A DNA stretch of 64,000 nucleotides from Chelydra serpentina (taxonomy: Eukaryota; Chordata; Testudines; Chelydridae), in NCBI GenBank assembly GCA_037349315.1, contig JBAIAC010000004.1:29825001-29889000 (forward strand), given 5' to 3'. Below are positions 45,811-54,600 of the stretch, piece by piece. The notes beneath the pieces were generated by a model that was not told the DNA's origin, made no database searches, and saw nothing but the letters and a program-made list of their open reading frames with translations. Each line of letters opens with the position of its first letter. Positions within the stretch are counted from its first letter, which is position 1. The position numbers and the translations under genes are program-made.

Positions 45811-48644
45811 TGAAGGTCAAGAGTCTGATCGTATAGTCCTTGTGCACTCACAACTCCCACTGATCTGGGCACACAAAGGCAGGAGGACTGGACCCAAGAT
45901 ATACATTTGCAGCGAAGGGTGCAGGCCTGATCACCATGACTTCTATAACCAGATTTCTATATACATTAATTCATGTTTCTCCATGGGATGTTTATTCACA
46001 AACCATTGAAAAAGGTGGGCCAGAACTGTTAATCTCACGGAATGTCATTGACCTCCCTGGGCATTCTGCAAGGGGGCGTGAAATTCAACCCTGTGCAAAG
46101 GCCAACTCAAGACATATATACCTTGTAATTCCTATTTCACCCCTATCCTGAGCGCATCTGAGAGAAAAGAAATGTAACCCTTGTGCATAGTCCTTGCACT
46201 GGCTCTCAGCAAGGGGGTAAATTTCAATACTAGAGCATTTTGGTTACATGTGAATAGCTGGAAGGTGATTATTGAACCACATGAAATTCCTGTTCTAAAA
46301 ATGACAGAATTGCATAGCTTAGGCCTGTATTGTTGTCACCGTGGGCTGTAGTATCACCAGCCAGCTGCTCCTTTCAGTTATGAATATAGGCAAGGCCCTG
46401 TGTTCTTCATGGCAAAAGGGATCTACATTCTTAGATATGCTCCCCTCTCCCCGCAGCCCCTAGTTTCTGCGACAGACTGAAAATTCCATGGCAGCTTCGT
46501 TTAACCCGAAATAGATGCTTTCCGTGACTGGAACATGAAAAAGAACAACCCAATCAGTTCAGTAGCTTCCCTTTTATATCATCATATGAAATTCTAATGA
46601 TTTTATGCTTAGACGCTGGAATAGAATTCTACAGCAAAAGGAGAAAGAGCACTGCAAGTCCCCTGGCTGCAGAATCATGGACTACACAGAGCCCTTGATA
46701 AGAACTACGCAGTCCAGAGTAAGGCCCCAAACCCCTTGCTAGTGGAATCCATAACAAAAATCAACACATCTCCCCCCCAAAAAAACTATTCACTGTGATG
46801 GGCCAGAATCAAGTCCACATTCTGTATCACTAGAACAGCGTCAGATTCCAGAGTACTAAGTAATCCCCACCACCTAAGATGGTGTCATGTGGTGAAGGGA
46901 AATATTTCACAATTGTTAATGTGAATATTTGTTACTAGTGGATGGAAAGGGAACTTCATAAGTGTTTGAAAGCTTTCCAAAAGCCCAGACAAATGATTTT
47001 CGCTGAGATAGGAGGAGTAGGAAACTTCTTAATCAATAATTCAATTTGCCATTTCTCAGAATTAATCCTTTTCCTAATGACTTTTTCCTCTGCCACTCAT
47101 ACTGACTCAGAATAGTACTGTAGACTACATGCAACTTGCCAGTAGAGCAAGACAGGGATTCTGCTTCGCTCCTCAAAATGGTAACATCGGAGCTGATCCT
47201 GGGACCAGCTGCAGATTCGATTAAATCCCTAGTGCAAATCAGAGGAGCCTCATGGCTGTTGAAAATTATGCTTGCCAGTGCATGGCCCCAAGAGGGCATG
47301 CCAGCAGCTGAGGATTTCAGGAGTGCAGGGGTGCTCTGTCCACAAGTTCTTTTCCCCTTCCTACAGCCCTTCACCAGGACTGGGGTATGGCATTGAGATA
47401 TAGCTGATGGCTCTGCACTTCCCAGTCATTCCCATTATGGAAAGGGAATTTCCACAGCCAGTTAAATCAGCTTTCCAGTTGCTTTTACATTGCCAGAGCA
47501 ACACGGGGGGAGTCTGCTACTGGAACCCCAACAGAAGTGAATGTGGTGAGACACTTTACAGATGAAAAGGGAGGCTAAACGTGCATGAAAACAGTGGAAG
47601 ATGAAGTGGGTGATCCTCATGTCACAATCCTCATACAAGTGCAGGATAAGCTTATCTATCGCATCTTATACATGAGAGAAGGAAATGGCTGATGTACTTG
47701 TTCATATCTGCACCTCTGCCCCCTTTTGAGAGGAATGGCAGAACATGACATGAAAAACTTTGTGTCTCAGGGTTCTCCCAGTAACCAATGTCTTCTCATG
47801 TCTGAGGATTGCGAGAAAGTTGTGGAGATGACCGGCCGGAAACAGATTTTGCAGCTAAAAGCCTGCATCCCAGCAATCATTAGCTAATTACAAGGAGCTG
47901 TCTGTCTCCAGTGGAACACATGACTACTTTCCCTTGCAAGCAGTCAGTATTCTGTGTGTGCAATAATATGGAGCCACTCCAGAAATATACTTAATTCCCT
48001 GTGGCATTTTTGTCAAGCCTTTCCCTCTTTATGGAAACATTTATGGATCTGTTATTAGAAAAAAAAGAGGTGCTTGCAGCTAAATTGCAGGGTCTTTAGC
48101 TTCCTCAGACCCTAATGTAGCACCCCCCTCTCCCCCGCAAGCCATTACACCAACATTTAAATACATGCATGAATAAAACATCGTCGATTTTTAGACATTC
48201 AAATTTCACCATATACAAGAGTTAAACTGTATTGCCTCTGTTCCCAGTCTGACCTCTAAATATCATTGTAACAGAGATAAGAGAAAATAAAATGTGGGTT
48301 GGTTTTTTTGTATTTCACTGGTGTCCTTCTCCCTTGTTTGTTTGGGTCTTTCACACAGCAGCTGGGGAATGAGACATTTAAAAATAAAAGGAATGTGTGG
48401 TCATAAAACCCCCAGAAACTAGCAAAAGGCAGTAGTAGCAAACTGCTATAATAAGTGAGGGACAGGCTAAGGCACTACACTTGAAACTAGGTAAGCATGG
48501 TTCAATTCCAGCCTTAGCCACAGCTTTCTAGGTGATTTGGCTCGGTTTCTCTGCTTCAGCTCTCCACATTTAAAATGTGGATAATTCTACTTCCTTTCTC
48601 TCTTCTTTTTGTCTGTCTTCAGTGCAGGGAATGACTTTGGGTAT
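45811..48644. other. Non-coding stretch
   Basis: No gene is seen. The 113- and 86-codon frames at 47033-47396 overlap on opposite strands and have no domain. Homopolymer runs (A7 near 46780, T7 near 48302) occur. Confidence 0.5.
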
Positions 48645-48652
48645 GTCATCAG

Positions 48653-48795
48653 CACTGTTCCCTCTAAGCTGTGCACATGTGTGCATGCACACAGATCCTA
48701 AACCCCGCACACACAGCAAAACACTGCAAGCACAAAAATTTGCACAGAAGACTTTTTTTGCACACACAGACTGTCAAAAATTAGAGGGAACATTA
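48653..48795. mobile_element. hAT-type MITE
   Basis: The left end CACTGTTCCCTCTAAGCTG and the right end AAAATTAGAGGGAACATTA are inverted (GTTCCCTCTAA/TTAGAGGGAAC). They are flanked by GTCATCAG (48645-48652) and GTCATCAC (48796-48803), 7 of 8 matching. The interior is an alternating purine-pyrimidine CACACACAG/GTGCATGCACAC stretch with no coding frame. Confidence 0.8.
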
Positions 48796-48803
48796 GTCAT
48801 CAC

Positions 48804-48932
48804 TGACCTGAAGGCGTACATTACAGCATGAGAAGACATACCCATGCTAGCTCTGATCAATCTGGAGAAAATAGAAGCGTCGCCATAGCAGCACAAGTGT
48901 CGGGAAGGTCTAGCCACCCATGTACCATTTAA
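48804..48932. mobile_element. Left half of an older MITE split by the Harbinger
   Basis: AGACATACCCATGCTAGCTC at about 48832 has its exact inverted partner on the far side of the Harbinger (GAGCTAGCATGGGTATGTCT at about 53761). The two halves rejoin across the TAA duplication to give one MITE of the 41-kb family. Confidence 0.75.
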
Positions 48933-48970
48933 GGGTACGTCTACACTACAGAATTAGGTCAAATTTATAG
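48933..48970 (+). repeat. Harbinger left terminal inverted repeat
   Basis: GGGTACGTCTACACTAC, then a subterminal AATTAGGTCAAATTTAT. It pairs with 53633-53669. Transposase is expected to cut at the outer G next to TAA. Confidence 0.9.
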
Positions 48971-49385
48971 ACGTCAATATTTTAAAACCCGAATTTATGG
49001 AATCGATTGTGTGTGTCCCCACTAAAGAGCATTAAGACCATGAGGTCGATTGACTGTGTCCACAGTAGCGGGGCTAGCATCGACTTTCGGAGCATTGCAT
49101 TGCGGGTAGCTATCCCACAGTTCCCGCAGTCTCCGCCGCCCATTGGAATTCTGGGTTGCGATCCCAAAGCCTGATGGGGCAGAAAACATTGTCGCTGGTG
49201 GTTCTGGGTACATGTCGTCAAGCCATCAAACGTCCCTCGCTCCCTCCGTGAAAGCAATCTTTTTTGCGCCTTTTTTCTGGGGTTTCCGTGTTTGCTACGG
49301 AAGCCTGCTCAGCTCACAATTACCGTACATCTCCAGCGTACGTCTGGACATTAGGTCTAGTGGGGATTCAGTCACGCTATAATAC

Positions 49386-49462
49386 GGGCAAAGGGATAGC
49401 TCAGCGTTCTGACCGTTGGCCCGCTAAACCCGGGGTTGCAAGTTCAATCCTTGAGGGGGCCA
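49386..49462 (+). repeat. tRNA-like module 1 in the Harbinger left arm
   Basis: GGGCAAAGGGATAGCTCAGC, then GTTGGCCCGCTAAACCCG and AGTTCAATCCTTGAGGGG. The A box (TAGCTCAGCG) and B box (GTTCAATCC) are present. The stems do not fold into a good cloverleaf. The same head is used by the SINE at 4.7 kb. Confidence 0.8.
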
Positions 49463-49611
49463 TGCCGCCTGAGGCTGGTAGTCGCAGGACTACACAGCAT
49501 AAGCTCCTTGCCTTCTAGCTGCAGATCGTACAATATGCTTGAAATTCGTGTGCTCCTGGCCGGCGGCCTATGTTGTGGCTGGCCGGGGGCGCTTGGACAT
49601 AAATGGGAGTG

Positions 49612-49640
49612 ACCAGAGTGACTCTGGTCATTCTCTTTTT
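49612..49640. repeat. Short palindrome between tRNA-like modules
   Basis: GACCAGAGT followed directly by a G and ACTCTGGTC forms a near-perfect hairpin. It is preserved in the partial copy near 695-720. Confidence 0.75.
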
Positions 49641-49680
49641 TACGTTTTGTTTAAGGGAGATTCAGTACTGCCTGGAACAC

Positions 49681-49757
49681 GGGCAGAGGGATAGCTCAGC
49701 GGTCTGAGCGTTGGCCCGCTAAACCCGGGGTTGCGAGTTCAATCCTTGAGGGGGCCA
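49681..49757 (+). repeat. tRNA-like module 2 in the Harbinger left arm
   Basis: GGGCAGAGGGATAGCTCAGC, GGTCTGAGCGTTGGCCCGC, GAGTTCAATCCTTGAGGGGG. It starts 295 bp after module 1. The flanks are also shared (GATTCAGT before, CTAGCTGCAGAT-type sequence nearby), so the whole unit is a tandem duplication. Confidence 0.8.
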
Positions 49758-50029
49758 GGAGATGATGATGGATATCAAGCATATTGCACCATCTGCTGCT
49801 AGAAGGGAAGGTGCCTAACCCTTGCTCACCGCATATTGTACCATCTGCAGCTAGAAGGAAATGAGCCTAACCCTTACTCCCCCCTCCCTCCGTGAAAGCA
49901 ACTGAGGGGGGAGCCAAAAATCCTTTTGCGCCTTTTTTCATGCGGGCGCCATATTGCTCACACCATTGTTATCCACCCGCCGCTTCTGCTCCCACTCTGC
50001 TGTCCTGCAAACAGCATACCAGGGAAAGC

Positions 50030-51262
50030 ATGGAGCACGATCAGATCACCGCGTCTGTTATTGCCGTTATGAACACCACGCGCATTGTCCAGGAGTATAT
50101 GGAGAACGAGAACCAGGAGCTGCTAGAGCTACAGCAGGCGAGGAGGTGACAGCAGCGCACTGAGGACAGTGATGAGGACATGGACACAGACCTCTCTCAA
50201 AAAAGGACCCCCCGCAAGGTGGACATCATGGTGGTAATGGGGCTTGTTGATACAGTGGAACGCCGATTCTGGGCCCAGCAAACAAGCACAGACTGGTGGG
50301 ACCACATAGTGCTGCAGGTCTGGGATGAATCCCAGTGGCTGCGAAACTTTCGCATGCGTAAGGGCACTTTCATGGAACTTTATGAGTTGCTTTCCCCTGC
50401 CCTGAAGCACCAGAACACCAAGATGAGAGCAGCCCTCACAGTAGAGAAGCGAATGGCAATAGCCCTGTGGAAGCTTGCAACGCCAGACAGCTACGGGTCA
50501 GTCGCGAATCAATTCGGAGTGGGAAAATCTACAGTGGGGGCTGTTGTCATGCAAGTAGCCAAGGTGATCACCAAGCTGCTGGTACCAAGGGTTGTGAGTC
50601 TGGGACATGTGCAGCTCATACTGGATGGCTTTGCAGCAATGGGTTTCCCGAACTGTGGAGGGGCGATAGACGAAACCCATATCCCTATCTTGGCACTGGA
50701 CCACCAAGCCAGCAAGTACATAAACCGAAAGGGTTACTTTTCAATAGTGCTGCAAGCACTGGTGGATCATAAGGGACGTTTCACCAACATCAATGTGGGA
50801 TGGCCGGGAAAGGTACATGACGCTCGCATCTTCAGGAACTCTGGTCTGTTTCAGCTGCTGCAGCAACGGACTTCCTTCCCACACCAGAAAATAACCGTTG
50901 GGGATGTTGAGATGCCCATAGTTATCCTTGGGGACCCAGCCTACCCCTTAATGCAATGGCTCATGAAGCCATACACAGGTAGCCTGGACAGTAGTCAGGA
51001 CCTTTTCAACGATAGGCTAAGCAAGTGCAGAATGGTGGTGGAATGTGCATTTGGGCGTTTAAAAGCTCGCTGGCGAAGTTTATTGACTAGGTTAGATCTC
51101 AGCAAAAACAATATTCCCATTATTATTACTGCTTGCTGTGCACTCCACAATATCTGAGAGAGTAAGGGGGAGACGTTTATGGCGGGGTGGGCGGTTGAGG
51201 CAAATCGCCTGGCCACTGGTTATGCGCAGCCAGACACCAGAGGGGGAACTATGGGGGGGTAA
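50030..51262 (+). pseudogene. HARBI1-like: HARBI1-type DDE transposase, two in-frame stops, catalytic triad kept
   Basis: The likely full frame starts at ATG 50030 (MEHDQITASV). It meets TGA at 50147-50149 (a CGA-type CpG decay), continues as QQRTEDSDEDMDTD, and is then open for 325 codons from ATG 50180 to TGA 51155-51157. Without that stop it would run ESKGETFMAGW... to TAA at 51260-51262. Numbered from ATG 50180: a helix-turn-helix-like part (WKLATPDSYGSVANQFGVGK, ~97-116), GGAIDETHIPI (Asp ~164), KGYFSIVLQALVDHKGRF (~184-201), WPGKVHDARIF (~208-218), LGDPAYPLM (Asp ~252), CRMVVECAFGRLK (Glu ~288) and CALHNI. All three catalytic acids are present. The product would nick and join Harbinger ends in the nucleus with the Myb-like partner. 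Domesticated host HARBI1 is excluded by the flanking TIRs. Confidence 0.93.
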
Positions 51263-51357
51263 CTGCCACAGTCTCCCGGCATAGGTGGTGGAGGAAGGGA
51301 AGCACCCAGATGGGTGGTGGAGGAGGGGATAAGGGAAGGACAAGGACACACAGCACT

Positions 51358-51857
51358 TTAAAACTTATTGAATGCCAGCCCTTTCTTGCTTGGACTGTTC
51401 TCTTGGCTTGAGTGGTTGGATGCACGGAGGCCACCCAAACACGTTCTTGGGCGTCTTGGGGATGAGGTTATGGGACTCGGGAAGGAGGGCTGTTGGTTAC
51501 ACAGGGGTTGTAGCGGCGGCCTGGGCTCAGGTGGCCTTTCCTGAACCCTACGCCTTTCCTCAGCCATTAGCTGGAGGATTTCCCTTTGATCCTCCAGTAG
51601 CCTCAGAATTGCATTCTGCCTTCTCTCTGCACGCTGACGCCACCTACTCTCCATCACGCCACCTTTCCGCGCGATCAAATTCTGCCTTCCTGGACTCCAA
51701 CAGTGTCTGCCTCCACGCATTCTGCTGGGCAGTTTCAGTGTGGGAGGATTCCATGAGTTCTGAGAACATATCGTCTCGATTCTTTTTTTTTTTTAACTTC
51801 TAATCTTCGCTAGCCTCTGGGACGGTGATGAAAGGGGTGGCGTTGAAACATTTGCAG
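51358..51857 (-). pseudogene. Myb/SANT-like Harbinger protein, exon 2 (C-terminal), broken
   Basis: On the minus strand a strong acceptor (CTGTTTGTTTCCTCCCGCAG) precedes 51857. Joined in phase 1 to exon 1, it reads AANVSTPPLSSPSQRLAKIR and then hits TAA at the start of an A-run (T-run near 51783-51795 on +). After a shift the text continues FSELMESSHTETAQQNAW and LLESRKAEFDRAERW. A second shift near 51655 leads to MESRWRQRAERRQNAIL, EDQREILQLMAEERRRVQER and the end LAFNKF, stop at 51358-51360. The basic and coiled-coil-like C-terminus is usual in this family for contact with the transposase. At least one stop and one frameshift make this gene inactive. Confidence 0.8.
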
Positions 51858-52760
51858 CTGCGGGAGGAAACAAACAGGAGAGGAGTAGTTTAAAAGACAC
51901 ATATTAGAGAACAATGCTCCAAACATTACATAGCACATGTGCATTTGGTCCAAGGTTGCACTTTGCCTGGTATATTGAGGGTCTGCCAGTTTGGTGTGAG
52001 AGATCACACAAGCAGGTCCAGCAGGCAACAGAATTCGGCTTGCAGGCAGCCATGGTAAGCCACAGTCTATAGGCTTCTTTAACCTTCATAACATGTGGGA
52101 ATGTTTTCAAACAGCAACCCCCTCATTTCCCATAACAAACAGCCTTTGGGCTGGCAATTTAAAACTAGTTGGCAATTGAAAAGGGAGGAGCGGCGGTTTT
52201 CAGGTTAACATGCAGCGCGAACCTATTCGACACCCCACACACATCAAGATGATCGCTGTTCCCCCTCCCCCCACCGTGTGGGTAACAGTGGGGAAGATTT
52301 CCGTTCAGCCACAGGCAAACAGCCCAGCAGGGATGGAGCCCCTCTGAATACCCCCTTAATAAAATTCCCCTATTTCAACCAGGTGACAATGAATGATATC
52401 ACTCTTCTGAGGATAACACAGACAGATAAAGAACAGATGTTGCTTGAATGCCAGCAAACACCAGGACCATACGCCGCCATGCTTTGCAAAGCAATGATTC
52501 CAGACTACGTGCCACTGGCCTGGTGTGGTAGAGTGTGTTACCATGGAGCACAGGATAAGGCTGCCCTCCCCAGAAACCTTTTGCAAAGGCTTTGGGAGTA
52601 CATCCAGGAGATCTTTCTGGAGATGTCCTCGGAGGATTTCTGCTCCATCTCCGAACATGTGAACAGACATTTCCAGTAGCTGTAGCTGTACTGGCTGCAA
52701 ATTAATCATTAAACACGCTTGCTTATAAAACATGTATTAATTTAACAGAGGTACACTCAC
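51858..52760 (-). other. Predicted intron of the Harbinger Myb-like gene
   Basis: A donor G/GTGAGTGT at 52760 and an acceptor CCCGCAG/CTG at 51858 bound a 903-bp interval that connects the two Myb coding parts in phase. This is inference from splice consensus and protein continuity. The third Harbinger ORF lies in this interval on the opposite strand. Confidence 0.65.
52383..52679 (+). CDS. Third Harbinger ORF of unknown function
   Basis: An open frame of up to 133 codons (from ATG 52278) ends at TAG 52677-52679. A splice-acceptor-like TATTTCAACCAG/GTGACA precedes 52383 in phase 0, so coding may start by splicing there or at ATG 52389 (MNDITLLRITQTDKEQM). Further text is CQQTPGPYAAMLCKAMIPD, VPLAWCGRVCYHGAQDKAAL, PRNLLQRLWEYIQEIFLEMS and SISEHVNRHFQ. 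I recognise no domain. It is hydrophilic with an amphipathic C-terminal helix and no membrane segment. An ATTAAA signal follows at about 52709. It could be a separate gene, a terminal exon of the transposase transcript, or non-coding sequence that is open by chance. Confidence 0.45.
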   Translation: MTMNDITLLRITQTDKEQMLLECQQTPGPYAAMLCKAMIPDYVPLAWCGRVCYHGAQDKAALPRNLLQRLWEYIQEIFLEMSSEDFCSISEHVNRHFQ

Positions 52761-53295
52761 CAGAGGTCCCTTCTCCTGCATCGAGCATGCCTTGGGTGGG
52801 TTCGTAGGGTACTGGCTCCAGGGCGACAAAGAGTTCCTGGCTGTCAGGGAAAAGGGCTTCTCCACTTCCTTGCTGTGTCTGTGTGCTATTTTCAGCATCA
52901 TTATCATCATCATGCTCCTCTGTGGTTTCTGATGATCCACATACGGAGTCATACCACATGGGTGGGTCAGTGCTGGCTGCACCTCCTAGAATGGCATGCA
53001 GCTCATCATAGAAGCGGCATGTCTGGGACTCTGACCCAGAGCGGCTGTTTGCATCTCTGGCTTTTTGGTAGGCTTGCCTGAGCTCCTTAATTTTCACACG
53101 GCACTGTTGCGCGTCCCTGTTGTAGCCTCTGTCTTGCATGCCCTTGGAGACTTTGGCATATGTATTGGCGTTTCTTCTTTTGGACCGTAGCTCTGCTAGC
53201 ACGATTTCGTCTCCCCATACAGCGATCAGATCGCGTACCTCATGCTTGGTCCATGCTGGAGCTCGTCTTCGGCTCTGGGACTCCATCATGGTCAC
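52761..53295 (-). CDS. Myb/SANT-like DNA-binding protein of Harbinger, exon 1
   Basis: Starts MTMMESQSRRRAPAWTKHEV (ATG at 53295; ATG at 53289 is equally possible). The trihelix/Myb-SANT-like domain covers about residues 13-95: APAWTKHEVRDLIAVWGDEI, NTYAKVSKGMQDRGYNRDA, QQCRVKIKELRQAYQKARD and CRFYDELHAILGG. The conserved Trp and the KxKxLRxxY stretch are present. An acidic, Asp/Asn/Glu-rich linker (TTEEHDDDNDAEN) follows. The frame is open. If unspliced it would run 20 more nonsense codons to 52723, but the GTGAGTGT donor at 52760 makes splicing to exon 2 more likely. Role in the family: binds Harbinger ends and assists transposase import. It is convergent with the transposase gene. Confidence 0.88.
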
Positions 53296-53632
53296 CTCTG
53301 CTGATGTGATCTGCGCTCACCTGCAGCTCACCACGCTGGCCAAACAGGAAATGAAATTCAAAAGTTCGTGGGGCTTTTCCTGTCTACCTGGGCGGAGCAT
53401 TCAAGCTCAGACTGCTGTCCAGAGCGGTCAAATGTTGCACTGTGGAATAGATCCAGGAGGCCAATACCGTCGATTTGCGTCCTCACTAAGCCTACATCGA
53501 TTCGGCAATATCGCTTTAAGCGCTAATACCCTCGTTGGGGGTGGAGTGTCGAGATCGATTTTAAGAGCCCTAGAAGTCGATGTTAAGGGCTTCGTCGTAT
53601 GGACGGGTGCACGGATCAATCGAAATAACGCT

Positions 53633-53669
53633 AATAAATTCGACCTAAAGTCGTAGTGTAGACCAGGGC
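53633..53669 (-). repeat. Harbinger right terminal inverted repeat
   Basis: On + AATAAATTCGACCTAAAGTC then GTAGTGTAGACCAGGGC, the inverse of the left end. TAA follows at 53670-53672. Confidence 0.9.
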
Positions 53670-53825
53670 TAAGACACTTGGGTATGGATTGTTTTTGGGG
53701 CAGCTGGCCCCTCCTGCCACTGTGGTGACACTTCAATTTTTAGCATGATTGCTCAATCAGAGCTAGCATGGGTATGTCTCCTGGAGCTGGAAATTATACC
53801 TCCCATTTGAAATGTAGATGTACCC
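53670..53825. mobile_element. Right half of the older MITE split by the Harbinger
   Basis: CAATTTTTAGCATGATTGC, GAGCTAGCATGGGTATGTCT, GGAGCTGGAAATTATACCTC and TGTAGATGTACCC. The end is a Harbinger-type terminus. With 48804-48932 it makes one interrupted element. Confidence 0.75.
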
Positions 53826-54425
53826 TCGGACAGTGGGCACACACCTAGCACAGTACAACATCTTGTACATGCTACTCTCATATAAATTAGTCATTTTTAA
53901 AATTAACTAAAGTTTGTGGGCAATGCCCCTTTAGCTACAAACACAATTTAGTATTAATATCAGCACTGCACTTGCAGCATTATTTTACTCATCTCCCTGA
54001 AACTCATCCCATTTCCAGTGTTATTCTGATTGTAATTCTTATACCTTTTATTTGTCTATTCTCACTTTTCTCAGCCCGTGTGTTAAATATTTATGTCTTT
54101 TTGGCCTCCAGTATGATTCATAATCATCACTACTTCTGCTCTCACAGAATGTAAACACACACCTGCTTGGATATTATATGGCATTGATAAAGTCTAAGGC
54201 AGTGACTTGACATTCAGGAGGGGAAGCACAAGTGGCAAGGCATTATTCTAAACCTCCGTTACCTCAATCAGCACCCCAGAGAAGAACTAGAAAGGAGGCT
54301 TTGTACATATCACTGTCATAGCTGCTGTTTGCTGGCAGTAGGGCCAGCTGGGAAAAAAAAGCAAGAAATCCAATTCATAAAAATATTTAGAGGTTTCAGA
54401 ACTTGATTTTGTTCCGATGCAGAAC
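53826..54425. other. Non-coding stretch
   Basis: Nothing recognisable, AT-rich. Confidence 0.5.
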
Positions 54426-54429
54426 AAAA

Positions 54430-54600
54430 CCGACACTTTTTCCACCCACAGTTTCTGGAAAGAAGTGAGGCCGTAGAAAACTCAGCAGGGATATGGGAGA
54501 CCTAGGTTCAAGTGCCTGCTCTGCATATCACAGAGCAGGGGCTTCAACCTGGGTCTCCCACATCACAGGTAAATGCCTTAACCACCGGTCAAGGAGGGAG
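54430..54600. repeat. Palindromic tRNA-like SINE
   Basis: TGGGAGACCTAGGTTCAAGT (from 54494) is mirrored by ACCTGGGTCTCCCA (to 54560). The arms are 30 bp (54494-54523 and 54531-54560) around a 7-base CATATCA loop, with few mismatches. Each arm holds a B-box-like GGTTCAAG. This is an inverted-dimer version of the head seen at 34.9 and 43.9 kb. Confidence 0.75.

Larger units (their letters stand above)
48933..53669. mobile_element. Large PIF/Harbinger DNA transposon, autonomous-type, probably dead
   Basis: 4737 bp. The left end GGGTACGTCTACACTAC and the right end (reverse complement) GCCCTGGTCTACACTAC are inverted. Similarity continues inward (AATTAGGTCAAATTTAT on the left, TTTAGGTCGAATTTAT read from the right). 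TAA flanks it at 48930-48932 and 53670-53672, the 3-bp TWA duplication expected of Harbinger. It encodes a HARBI1-type transposase (+), a Myb/SANT-like protein (-, two exons) and a third ORF (+). This two-gene arrangement is known for vertebrate Harbinger elements, in which the Myb-like protein carries the transposase to the nucleus and DNA ends. Broken frames in both main genes argue this copy cannot move alone. Confidence 0.95.

Noticed and set aside
49386..49757. Two genuine tRNA genes
   Set aside because: A and B boxes are present, but acceptor and anticodon stems do not pair well, and the same sequence recurs as a SINE head and in another Harbinger copy.
50180..51157. Domesticated host HARBI1 gene
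   Set aside because: It lies inside an element with TIRs and a TAA duplication, next to the transposon's own Myb-like gene, and has in-frame stops at the family's normal ends.
51372..51803. 143-codon + strand frame
   Set aside because: It is the antisense shadow of Myb-like exon 2, which has recognisable protein text on the minus strand.
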